A DNA stretch of 6,791 nucleotides from DATKCN01 sp035513175. Its GTDB lineage: Bacteria > Chloroflexota > Chloroflexia > Thermomicrobiales > CFX8. The stretch covers positions 1 through 6,791 of the forward strand of contig DATKCN010000027.1 in NCBI GenBank assembly GCA_035513175.1, read 5' to 3'. How positions within the stretch are numbered: position 1 is the first letter of the stretch; each line of letters opens with the position of its first letter. Positions 1 to 5,471 of this stretch are shown one piece after another. The notes beneath the pieces are model-generated. The model was not told the DNA's origin and did not search any database. It worked only from the letters and a program-made list of their open reading frames with translations. The translations under genes and the position numbers were made by a program.

Positions 1-138
1 GATTACGTCGGGCTGGCGTCATCACCGGGTCTGACCCCATCCGCATCACTTATTACGACACATGATACGGTTGCTAACAGGTTGGTTTTGCTCACCTCAC
101 TCTCTAGAGGACCACGCCAAGGCAGTGCTGTGGCTTGA
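1..138. other. Left-edge sequence, no assignable gene
   Basis: Two plus-strand frames are open from the window edge: one closes with a TGA at 136-138, another with a TGA at 63-65 after a short reading that ends ITYYDT. Either could be the last codons of a gene lying to the left, but neither gives a recognisable family ending. Base composition falls from about 38 onward, as expected for intergenic DNA. I treat the stretch as unassigned rather than calling a partial gene. Confidence 0.25.
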
Positions 139-272
139 CTACAGCACCATCTGCCGGACCTGTTCAACGCGCTCTTTGCGGGACGGATGGGTGCCAAGAA
201 CTCTGAAGACAGATGCTCGCCACCGAAGGATTGACGATGTAGAGGTGCTCCATGGCGGGGTTGCCATGCGTC
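139..272 (-). pseudogene. Frameshifted C-terminal remnant of an htpX-like M48 protease gene
   Basis: On the minus strand this fragment encodes THGNPAMEHLYIVNP, identical over 15 residues to the C-terminal part of the intact protease at 458-1336. It continues in the next frame as GTHPSRKERVEQVRQM and a TAG at 139-141. This matches the typical HtpX ending with a THPP-like motif followed by an ERVEKL-like helix. The frame changes near 208, where a single extra base explains the shift. DNA identity to the intact gene is 40 of 42 bases (231-272 against 576-617), with both differences at synonymous third positions. Outside that block similarity is much weaker, so this is a diverged paralogue piece rather than a fresh tandem copy. 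The N-terminal membrane and HEXXH portions are absent; upstream of THG the translation no longer resembles HtpX. Confidence 0.75.
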
Positions 273-314
273 GGCAGCATCATGATCGCCGGGACGCCGA
301 TCGCGCTGGCCGTT

Positions 315-349
315 GCGGTGAGCGGGTAGAGGTTGTCGTAACGGGTAGC
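315..349 (+). repeat. Copy A of the GCGGTGAGCGGGTAG repeat
   Basis: The 19-base core at 315-333 matches the copy at 1432-1450 at 18 of 19 positions. In both, a second shorter GGGTAG unit follows after a spacer of about 10 to 15 bases. Related copies lie at 2432-2450 and, inverted, at 2527-2547. The four copies sit between genes or at gene ends, which marks a short dispersed repeat. Its origin and function are not known to me. Confidence 0.6.
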
Positions 350-360
350 GTGTTTGGGGC

Positions 361-390
361 GGGGTCGCCAACCCCCGTAGGGGAGACCCC
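361..390. repeat. Nested G/C palindrome next to the htpX remnant
   Basis: GGGGTC at 361-366 pairs with GACCCC at 385-390. Inside them CCCC and GGGG around CGTAGG (373-383) form a second inverted pair. The neighbouring hairpin at 409-436 is much stronger, and together they look like a REP-type intergenic element. No T-run follows on either strand, so a factor-independent terminator is not supported. Confidence 0.45.
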
Positions 391-408
391 ACGCGTCGCC
401 CCCTGTCT

Positions 409-436
409 CCCCCTCTCCCAGCACTGGGAGAGGGGG
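409..436. repeat. Perfect 13-bp REP-like hairpin downstream of htpX
   Basis: CCCCCTCTCCCAG (409-421) is followed by CA and then its exact reverse complement (424-436), giving a 13-bp perfect stem with almost no loop. A very G-rich run (437-449) comes next. The element starts 21 bases beyond the htpX stop codon. It could slow or end htpX transcription or protect its mRNA 3' end, but there is no T-tract on the minus strand. By appearance it belongs to the REP-like palindromes common between genes in GC-rich genomes. Confidence 0.65.
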
Positions 437-457
437 CCGGGGGGTGGGGTTTCCCGT

Positions 458-1336
458 CTACGCCCAGCTCATGTTGCGGTTGGGCTGCAGCGCCAGCTGC
501 TGGAGCTTCTCGACGCGCTCGGCGATTGGCGGGTGGGTGCTGAACAGCTTGGACATGGCCTGCCCGGCGAACGGGTTGACGATGTAGAGGTGCTCCATGG
601 CCGGGTTGCCGTGCGTCATCGGTCGTCGGGCCACCCCGCGCTCCAGCTTCTCCAGCGCGCTGGCCAGCGGCAGCGGATCGCCCAGGATGCGCGCGCCGGT
701 CTCGTCGGCGGTGAACTCGCGCGAGCGGGAGATCGCCATCTGGATGATGACGGCCGCGATCGGCGCCAGAATCGCCATCGCCAGCATGCCTGCCATGCCG
801 CCCGCTCCCTCTTCATCGCTGCTCCCGCCGAAGAACGCCGAGAACTTCAGCATGGTCGCGATCCAGGTGATGGCCCCGGCGATCGTGCCGACCACCGTGC
901 TGATGAGCGTGTCGCGGTTGCGGATGTGGGCCAGCTCGTGGGCGATCACCCCGGCCAGCTCGTCACGGGTGAGCAGCTGCTGGATGCCGGTGGTGACGGC
1001 CACGGCGGAGTGCTGCGGGCTGCGGCCGGTGGCGAAGGCGTTGGGGGTGTCGCTCTCGATGACGTAGACGCGCGGCTTCGGCATGCGGGCCAGCATGGCC
1101 AGATGCTCGATCTGCGCGTGCAGATCGCGCGCTTCGTCCTCCGTGACCTCTTTCGCGCCAGCCATGCGCAGCGCCAGCTTGTCCGAGAACCAGAACATGG
1201 CCCCGTTCATGACGAGCGCCATGAGAAAGAAGACGCTTGCGCCGGCCGGCCCGCCGACATACTGGCCGATCAGCACGAACAGCGCCGTCATGGCGGCGAT
1301 GAGTCCCGCGACTTTCAAGGTGTTTCCTGTGGTCAT
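458..1336 (-). CDS. htpX: HtpX-type membrane zinc metalloprotease (peptidase M48)
   Basis: The 292-residue product has the normal length and layout of HtpX, a membrane protease that degrades damaged or misfolded membrane proteins. Visible features are two N-terminal membrane segments (about 7-27 and 31-50), the zinc site HELAH (His133, Glu134, His137) and two further hydrophobic segments (about 147-165 and 182-203). The third ligand region SREFTADETGA (Glu207) and the C-terminal motif NPAMEHLYIVNP plus STHPP follow. All catalytic positions are present. The ATG at 1334-1336 is preceded by GAGAGG about 11 bases upstream (complement of 1348-1353) and gives a product that starts like other HtpX proteins. 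The gene stands alone, with a probable promoter at about 1377-1390. Family assignment is firm; the specific substrate and stress response are inferred from the family. Confidence 0.95.
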   Translation of the reverse strand: MTTGNTLKVAGLIAAMTALFVLIGQYVGGPAGASVFFLMALVMNGAMFWFSDKLALRMAGAKEVTEDEARDLHAQIEHLAMLARMPKPRVYVIESDTPNAFATGRSPQHSAVAVTTGIQQLLTRDELAGVIAHELAHIRNRDTLISTVVGTIAGAITWIATMLKFSAFFGGSSDEEGAGGMAGMLAMAILAPIAAVIIQMAISRSREFTADETGARILGDPLPLASALEKLERGVARRPMTHGNPAMEHLYIVNPFAGQAMSKLFSTHPPIAERVEKLQQLALQPNRNMSWA

Positions 1337-1376
1337 CGTGTCGTATGCCTCTCGATCAAAGCATGGCTAAAGCGCA

Positions 1377-1390
1377 ACTATCGTTATAGT
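1377..1390 (-). promoter_or_regulatory. Probable htpX -10 region inside a small palindrome
   Basis: Read on the minus strand, TATAAC (complement of 1383-1388) is a good -10 match about 47 bases upstream of the htpX start codon. It lies within the palindrome ACTAT-CGTT-ATAGT (1377-1390), whose arms are perfect. No convincing -35 hexamer is seen at the usual distance; TGCATT is the nearest candidate at a long spacing. A palindrome over a -10 box would suit a repressor site or an activator-dependent promoter, but this is inference from position. Confidence 0.4.
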
Positions 1391-1431
1391 GCGGTGACTC
1401 GATGAAAAATGCATGAAGACTGGGTGACATC

Positions 1432-1466
1432 GCGGTGAGCGGGTAGCGGTTGGCAGCGGGTAGGGG
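1432..1466 (+). repeat. Copy B of the GCGGTGAGCGGGTAG repeat
   Basis: GCGGTGAGCGGGTAGCGGT at 1432-1450 is followed by a second GCGGGTAGGGG unit. It matches copy A (315-333) and copy C (2432-2450) at 18 of 19 positions each. Unlike copy C and the inverted copy D, it is not attached to the end of a gene. Confidence 0.6.
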
Positions 1467-1682
1467 AGGTCCGGCGTGTCTCCATCCGGTGGAAGGCTGG
1501 TGGGTCGGGACGCGGGATGCGGCGCCACCACCCTGCACGCCGCATCTCCGCGGTTCCTCGTAGAACCCCGGCTTGATGCCTATGAGGATCCGGCCCGCGG
1601 TCGTTTCGCGTAGCGCTGGAACCCGTGCATCGCTTGCCATCGCAGCTTGAATGCTCATGAACAGAAGTGACATAGAGACCTC
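1467..1682. other. Non-coding stretch between htpX and the hydrolase gene
   Basis: No frame here gives a protein I recognise. A minus-strand frame is open from about 1703 to 1356, but it would start inside the palindrome at 1683-1720, run through the repeat copy at 1432-1466 and overlap the htpX promoter, so I do not call it. The part from 1467 to about 1630 is GC-rich and contains the hairpin GATGCGGCG/CGCCGCATC (1516-1524 with 1538-1546, loop 13). It has the look of a dispersed intergenic element; I cannot confirm other copies from this window. Confidence 0.4.
1647..1676 (+). promoter_or_regulatory. Weak promoter candidate ahead of the operator-like palindrome
   Basis: TTGAAT (1647-1652) and CATAGA (1671-1676) are separated by 18 bases. 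The -35 is reasonable, the -10 poor (three of six consensus positions). A start near 1683 would place the palindrome at 1683-1720 directly over the initial transcribed region and leave a leader of nearly 190 bases before the hydrolase gene. The call rests mainly on this relation to the palindrome. Confidence 0.22.
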
Positions 1683-1720
1683 AAGGACGACAAACCTTAA
1701 CAACGACAGTTGTCGTCCTT
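1683..1720. promoter_or_regulatory. Operator-like inverted repeat, perfect 11-bp arms
   Basis: AAGGACGACAA (1683-1693) and TTGTCGTCCTT (1710-1720) are exact reverse complements with 16 bases between. A third ACGACA at 1703-1708 forms its own compact palindrome with TGTCGT at 1711-1716, so the site contains three copies of one hexamer in two arrangements. The neighbourhood is lower in GC than the genes. The hydrolase gene at 1871 is the only one reading away from it. A regulator binding site or an RNA hairpin in a leader are both possible; no T-run follows, so a simple terminator is unlikely. Confidence 0.5.
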
Positions 1721-1870
1721 AAGATTCAGGCGCCGTCTGGCTCCCTCATGTCCCAACAAGGAAGGGCCGCGCGAACGAGATCAAGCGGCGCCCGCGATGC
1801 GAGAATACACCGGGCCACATGACGTTGCCTGAACGAGACATTCAACCGGAACGGAAAGGGCAGGGCAGGG

Positions 1871-2446
1871 ATGAGCCAGATCGCTGAAACGCTTCGATCA
1901 GCGGCGTTGATCGTGGTCGACGTGCAGCAGGGGCTCGACGAGCCGTACTGGGGGCGGCGCAACAACCCGGAGGCGGAGTCGAACATCGCCCGCCTGCTGG
2001 CGGCCTGGCGCGCGGCAGAGGCGCCGATCTTCCATATAAAGCACAACTCGACCAACCCGGACTCGCCGTTGCGTGCGGGGCTACCCGGCAACGCCGTCAA
2101 ACCGGAGGCCGCGCCGCTCGGCAGCGAGCCGCGCATCGAGAAGTCGGTGAACAGCGCCTTCATCGGCACAGACCTGGAGCAGCGCCTGCGGGAGGCCGGC
2201 ATCGAGCGCGTCGTCGTCGTCGGACTCACCACCAACCACTGCGTCGAGACGACCGCCCGCATGGCGGGCAATCTCGGCTTCACCACCTGGGTGGTGTCCG
2301 ACGCCACCGCCACGCATGACCGCACCGGCCCGGACGGCGTCCTGTACCCCGCCGAGACGGTTCACGCCGTCTCCCTTGCCAGCCTGCACGGCGAGTTCGC
2401 CACGGTTGTCGATACGGACGCCATTGTGCGAGCGGTGAGCCGGTAG
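1871..2446 (+). CDS. Isochorismatase-family cysteine hydrolase
   Basis: The 191-residue product has the length and fold signature of the isochorismatase-like (cysteine hydrolase) superfamily. The catalytic triad can be read as Asp17 in LIVVDVQQG, Lys91 in KSVNSAFIGT and Cys124 in GLTTNHCVETTARMA. The preceding TTN region supplies the usual cis-peptide/oxyanion site. The ending SLASLHGEFATVVDT is also typical. Members hydrolyse amide or vinyl-ether bonds in small molecules (nicotinamide, N-carbamoylsarcosine, isochorismate and others); the substrate here cannot be told from sequence. No signal peptide is seen, so it should be cytosolic. The ATG at 1871 has GGAAAGGG about 10 bases upstream. The gene stands alone. 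Its last codons and TAG stop lie in repeat copy C. A link with the hydantoinase-type gene at the right edge is conceivable chemically but not supported by proximity. Confidence 0.92.
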   Translation: MSQIAETLRSAALIVVDVQQGLDEPYWGRRNNPEAESNIARLLAAWRAAEAPIFHIKHNSTNPDSPLRAGLPGNAVKPEAAPLGSEPRIEKSVNSAFIGTDLEQRLREAGIERVVVVGLTTNHCVETTARMAGNLGFTTWVVSDATATHDRTGPDGVLYPAETVHAVSLASLHGEFATVVDTDAIVRAVSR

Positions 2447-2547
2447 CGGTGAGGGGCTTGGGATGATGTTGCCCGCATCGCGTCACGCGCGGCGCCCAAT
2501 CGTTGCGATCAAGCACCTCAACGCTCTCCGCTACCCCCTCACCGCTC
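2430..2547. repeat. Inverted repeat pair holding the stop codons of two convergent genes
   Basis: GAGCGGTGAGCCGGTAGCGG (2430-2449) and the reverse complement of 2528-2547 agree at 18 of 20 positions. They are copies C and D of the short repeat also present at 315 and 1432. The hydrolase gene ends with the TAG inside copy C, read as GTG AGC CGG TAG. The kinase gene ends with the TGA inside copy D, read as GAG CGG TGA. The two arms could pair in either transcript around a loop of about 78 bases and serve as a shared transcript end. The long loop and lack of a T-run make intrinsic termination uncertain. Confidence 0.6.
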
Positions 2548-3957
2548 CCACACCGGCAGGGCCACTGTGAACGTCGAGCCCTCGCCCGGCGTGGAGCGCA
2601 CCCGCACCTGGCCGCCGTGGGCCTCGGTGATCTGGCGCACGATCGAGAGGCCCAGCCCAGTGCCGCCGACGGCCCGCGAGCGGCCGGTGTCGACCCGGTA
2701 GAAGCGCTCGAAGATGTGCGGCAGGTGCTCGGGCGGGATGCCGATGCCGGTGTCGCTGACCGTCAGCTCGGCCACCGGGCCGCGACGGCGCAACGCCAGC
2801 GTCACCGTGCCGCCCGGCGGGGTGTAGCGCACGGCGTTCTCGACCAGATTCCAGAGCAGCTGGCGCAACCGCTCGCCGTCGCCCCGCACGATCAGCGGGT
2901 CGTTGGCCTCCAGCACGATCGAGCGCGCGCCGTCCTCCCGCGTTGCGATGCGGGCGGCGTCCTCGGCGATGGCGGCGACGATCTGCTCCAGCGCCACGTC
3001 GTGCTGCTCGATGGCCGTGCCCGCGTCCGTGTCGGACAGGAAGAGCAGGTCCTGCACCAGGCTCGACATGCGCGTGACCTCGCTGATGGCGTCGGCGATT
3101 GCCTCTGCCCGATCCTGCGGCGGGATGTCGTGCGCCAGCAGCTCCAGGTTGCCGCGCACGACCATCAGCGGATTGCGCAGCTCGTGAGATGTGTCGGCCA
3201 GCAGGCGCTGCTGGCGGTCGAACATCTGATTGAGTCGTGCGAGCAGGTCGTTGAAGGTCGCCGCCAGCCGCCCGATCTCGTCCTGCACGACCGGTTCCGG
3301 CACGCGCTCGGTAAACACGCCGGTGGTGGCGATGCGGGCCACCGCGTCGGTCAGCGCGACGACCGGCCGCAGCGCCTGGTGGGTCAGCCACCAGCCGCCG
3401 ATCAGCCCGGCCAGCAGCGCGCCGACGCCGCCCGCGATCAGCAGTAGCCGCATCTGCTCCAGCGTGCGCTCGGTCGGGACCAGCGATTCTCCAAGCTGGA
3501 GCACGGCGAGCACGCGCCCTCCCAGACGGAGTGGGTGATACAGCATGCGCACCCGCGTGCCATCGACGGTGATGGTGGTGAAGCGGATCTCGTCGCTGAG
3601 CGCGCGCCCGAACGCGGCGGCGTCGAGCGGGAACTGCGCCGCGACGGCGGACGACGAGGCCAGCGCCCGTCCGTGCACGTCCAGCACACGGATGTGGATG
3701 CCGGGCGTGGTGAGCTCCTCCCCCGGCGCGGAGGGCGCGAGCACGAACATGTCGGCGGAGATCGATGCTGGATCGAGATCCTCGTGGCCGCCGGTAACGA
3801 CGGCCCGCTCCACCTGTTCGGCCCGGCCGAGCAGGGCGTCGTCCACTCCCCGGCGCAGCGCCTCCCGCGGGATGCCGTACAGGGCCACCTCCAGCGCCAG
3901 CAGCGCGATCAGGAACAGGACGCCGTAGCCGATCGTCAGCCGGGCGCGCAGTGACAC
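2539..3957 (-). CDS. Membrane sensor histidine kinase of a two-component system
   Basis: The 472-residue product has the full layout of a transmembrane histidine kinase. There is a membrane segment at about 9-29, an extracytoplasmic sensor region at about 30-168, and a second membrane segment at about 171-192. A HAMP linker (about 193-246), the phospho-acceptor motif SHELRNPL (His258) and the ATP-binding domain follow. In the latter the N box is LWNLVENAVRYT (Asn374), G1 is DTGIGI (Asp402) and G2 is GGTGLGLS (431-438). All key residues are present. I start it at a GTG (3955-3957) because GAGG lies 6 bases upstream and the gap to the regulator stop is then 8 bases; a farther upstream ATG would overlap the regulator gene by about 145 bases. 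The sensor region has no recognisable domain, so the signal is unknown. It is co-transcribed with the regulator and resembles MprB-type kinases in layout. Its stop codon lies in repeat copy D. Confidence 0.95.
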   Translation of the reverse strand: MSLRARLTIGYGVLFLIALLALEVALYGIPREALRRGVDDALLGRAEQVERAVVTGGHEDLDPASISADMFVLAPSAPGEELTTPGIHIRVLDVHGRALASSSAVAAQFPLDAAAFGRALSDEIRFTTITVDGTRVRMLYHPLRLGGRVLAVLQLGESLVPTERTLEQMRLLLIAGGVGALLAGLIGGWWLTHQALRPVVALTDAVARIATTGVFTERVPEPVVQDEIGRLAATFNDLLARLNQMFDRQQRLLADTSHELRNPLMVVRGNLELLAHDIPPQDRAEAIADAISEVTRMSSLVQDLLFLSDTDAGTAIEQHDVALEQIVAAIAEDAARIATREDGARSIVLEANDPLIVRGDGERLRQLLWNLVENAVRYTPPGGTVTLALRRRGPVAELTVSDTGIGIPPEHLPHIFERFYRVDTGRSRAVGGTGLGLSIVRQITEAHGGQVRVRSTPGEGSTFTVALPVWER

Positions 3958-3965
3958 CGGGATCC

Positions 3966-4649
3966 TCAGTCGCTCATCTGGCGCAGGCTGTAGCCGATGC
4001 CGCGAATGGTCTGGATCAGGCGCGGCTCGCCCTGCGCTTCGAGCTTCTCTCGCAGGCGCTTGATGTGCACGTCGATGACGTTCGATTCCGGGAAGAAGCT
4101 GTCGCCCCACACCGCGTCGTGGATGCGGTCGCGGGAGAGGACCTGCCGTGGGTGGCGCATGAAGAACTCGAGCAGCTGGTACTCGGTCAGGGTGAGGTAC
4201 AGCGGGCGTCCGGCGCGGGCAACCTCGTGGGTGACAGTGTCCATCGCCAGGTCGGCGAAGGTGAGCGCCTCCGGCTGCTCGCTCCCGGTGCGGCGCAACA
4301 GGGCGCGGATGCGGGCCAGCAGCTCATCGAAGGCGAAGGGCTTGACGAGATAGTCGTCGGCCCCGGCGTCCAGCCCGGCGACGCGGTCGGGCACGCGGTC
4401 GCGGGCGGTGAGCAGCAGGATGGGCAGGCCGGACTCGGCGGCGCGCAGGCGGCGGCAGACCTCCAGCCCATCGATGCCGGGCAGCATGACATCCAGGATG
4501 ACGACATCGGGCAGGCTGGAGCGGGTGATGTCGAGCGCCTGCTCGCCGGATTCGGCGGTGTCGACCTCGTAGCCGGCGAAGATGAGGCCGCGGCGCATCA
4601 TGCTGAGGATCTTGGTGTCGTCGTCGATGACGAGCACGCGCTCGCTCAT
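3966..4649 (-). CDS. OmpR/PhoB-family response regulator
   Basis: The 227-residue product is a standard OmpR-class regulator. The receiver domain (about 4-115) has the acidic pocket Asp9-Asp10-Asp11, phospho-acceptor Asp53 in LDVMLPG, Thr81 and Lys103 in LVKPF. The winged-helix DNA-binding domain (about 128-222) contains LTLTEYQLLEFFMRHP, SRDRIHDAVWG, NVIDVHIKRLREKLE and the wing motif TIRGIGY. Length and residues match functional members such as MprA or PhoP types. It is the first gene of an operon with the kinase 8 bases downstream, so the two almost certainly form a pair. The ATG at 4647-4649 has only a weak ribosome site. A possible -10 (TATGAC, complement of 4661-4666) close to the start hints at a very short or leaderless transcript. 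Four 11-bp-spaced TGACG-like elements lie upstream, consistent with autoregulation. Target genes are unknown. Confidence 0.96.
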   Translation of the reverse strand: MSERVLVIDDDTKILSMMRRGLIFAGYEVDTAESGEQALDITRSSLPDVVILDVMLPGIDGLEVCRRLRAAESGLPILLLTARDRVPDRVAGLDAGADDYLVKPFAFDELLARIRALLRRTGSEQPEALTFADLAMDTVTHEVARAGRPLYLTLTEYQLLEFFMRHPRQVLSRDRIHDAVWGDSFFPESNVIDVHIKRLREKLEAQGEPRLIQTIRGIGYSLRQMSD

Positions 4650-4659
4650 ATCACTACAC

Positions 4660-4718
4660 CGTCATACGCGTCCCGCGCGAATTCATCGGAATGTCATCGA
4701 GCCGTCATTGAAGCGTCA
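4660..4718 (-). promoter_or_regulatory. Tandem 11-bp TGACG repeats upstream of the response regulator gene
   Basis: On the minus strand TGACG (4718-4714), TGACG (4707-4703), TGACA (4696-4692) and TGAAT (4685-4681) begin exactly 11 bases apart. Three of the four units are preceded by A; the outermost is preceded by C. A fifth TGACG (4664-4660) is one base out of phase and overlaps a TATGAC that could act as a -10. OmpR/PhoB-family regulators characteristically bind direct repeats at one-turn spacing beside or over the -35 region, and no good -35 is present here. The array therefore looks like an activator site for the adjacent regulator itself. The binding protein is inferred from position only. 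Confidence 0.6.
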
Positions 4719-5050
4719 GGGCTGGTTCGTATTGTCCCTGTATCCGGCGCATGGCGTTGACCCGAGTGATGATAGTTCATCGATCGGGGGTCCGAAAGAG
4801 TATAGCGGCATGAAACGTGCGGTGGCCGGTGCAGGAAACAGAAAGGATGATAGGCTGGAGCCTCTGGATCCCCTCAATCGATCGACCTCGATCGTATCGC
4901 GGTTGCGTTGACCCGTTCGTTTCCTCTAAGCGCGGGGAGGACAATCGCGAAAAGCCTGGATGTGGCCGTTACGTCCAGCGCTTGAGAGCTTACCGAAAAC
5001 GGCATCTACAGAAACCCTCAAACTCCAGTACCTATCTCCAGAACATGCGA
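4719..5050. other. Upstream region of the two-component operon, no supported gene
   Basis: A plus-strand frame runs from about 4817 to 5347, but it has no ribosome site, no recognisable domain, and passes through a terminator-like hairpin and a foldback repeat, so I do not accept it. GCGTTGACCCG occurs twice (4754-4764 and 4905-4915). CGATCG recurs several times around 4776-4893, including CGATCG-ACCT-CGATCG. The segment is bounded on the right by the hairpin at 5051-5086, which would end a plus-strand transcript, so a short untranslated RNA is possible. I compared it by eye with common riboswitch and structural RNA signatures and found no match. Confidence 0.35.
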
Positions 5051-5086
5051 GCGGGGTCCGGGAAACCGGCCCCGCAACCGTGTTTT
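5051..5086 (+). terminator. Intrinsic-terminator-like hairpin with GAAA tetraloop
   Basis: GCGGGG-T-CCGG (5051-5061) pairs with CCGGCCCCGC (5066-5075) around a GAAA loop (5062-5065). This gives ten G-C pairs with one bulged T. GTGTTTT follows at 5080-5086, four bases past the stem. The T-run lies on the plus-strand side only. There is no plus-strand gene upstream for it to serve: the nearest genes on the left read leftward. It may end a non-coding transcript or be a relic. The offset of the T-run lowers confidence in strong termination. Confidence 0.5.
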
Positions 5087-5134
5087 AAGGTGGTCATTCA
5101 CCTCGCTGTTCTCAGTCGCCGCCTGTCAGCACGC

Positions 5135-5393
5135 GTAGTCGGCCACAGTGATCTTGACATGGATCCACCCTCTTGGCTTGTCATGTTGAGGTTGCAACCG
5201 AAACATCTCCTGGCGCTGGATGCCACGTGGTTCGCCCGTCCCAACGCCGTCGCCGCCAAGGCGGGGAGATTCTTGGTTGCGGCTCAGAATGCCAAGCCAC
5301 GGGGCGAGGTCCATGACAAGACCCCTGTGGTCGACTACTCAACATGACAAGCTAAGGGAGTGGGTCCATAACACTGGCGCCGTGGTCGACCAC
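5135..5393. repeat. MITE-like foldback element with imperfect terminal inverted repeats
   Basis: The arms 5159-5190 and 5338-5369 are inverted copies matching at 28 of 32 positions, including a perfect 15-bp stretch (5176-5190 with 5338-5352, GCTTGTCATGTTGAG). Pairing resumes after small gaps at 5135-5148 against 5382-5393, where GTGGTCGACCAC is itself a perfect palindrome. Inside, 5182-5210 is also an imperfect inverted copy of 5265-5291, giving alternative folds. A 24-base segment (5327-5350) recurs at 5382-5405 with 20 matches, 55 bases on. No transposase is encoded, and open frames through it on both strands are meaningless. Wording such as GTCATGTTGAG, GAAACATCTC and CTCAGAATG recalls dispersed intergenic repeats I associate with Chloroflexota genomes; that is from memory. 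Confidence 0.7.
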
Positions 5394-5471
5394 TGAGCAT
5401 GGCAAATCTGAGTGGCTGCTCGGTTGCGCGTACTCTACAGGATGGCAAGCCGCGATCGAGTGTATCCTCCG

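Noticed and set aside
62..1405. Plus-strand open frame of about 447 codons across the htpX region
   Set aside because: It is antisense to the clearly recognisable protease, is rich in Arg/His/Asp/Gly typical of a GC-rich shadow frame, and matches no family.
1356..1703. Minus-strand open frame of 115 codons between htpX and the hydrolase gene
   Set aside because: It starts within the palindrome, runs through a repeat copy and the htpX promoter, and shows no family features.
2503..3447. Plus-strand open frame antisense to the kinase gene
   Set aside because: Composition is that of a GC-driven shadow, and the opposite strand carries all kinase motifs in order.
3958..4110. Longer kinase start at an upstream ATG
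   Set aside because: It would add about 51 non-hydrophobic residues encoded inside the regulator gene. The GTG at 3955-3957 has a ribosome site and the membrane segment follows directly.
3951..4760. Plus-strand open frame antisense to the response regulator
   Set aside because: No domain is seen; the minus strand encodes a complete regulator with all active-site residues.
4900..5050. Possible riboswitch (AAAGCC and GGAGGA-like pieces)
   Set aside because: The conserved cores of c-di-GMP, SAM, TPP, cobalamin and glycine riboswitches could not be assembled, and no regulated gene follows.
4817..5347. Plus-strand open frame of 176 codons
   Set aside because: It crosses the terminator-like hairpin and most of the foldback repeat, lacks a ribosome site, and shows no domain.
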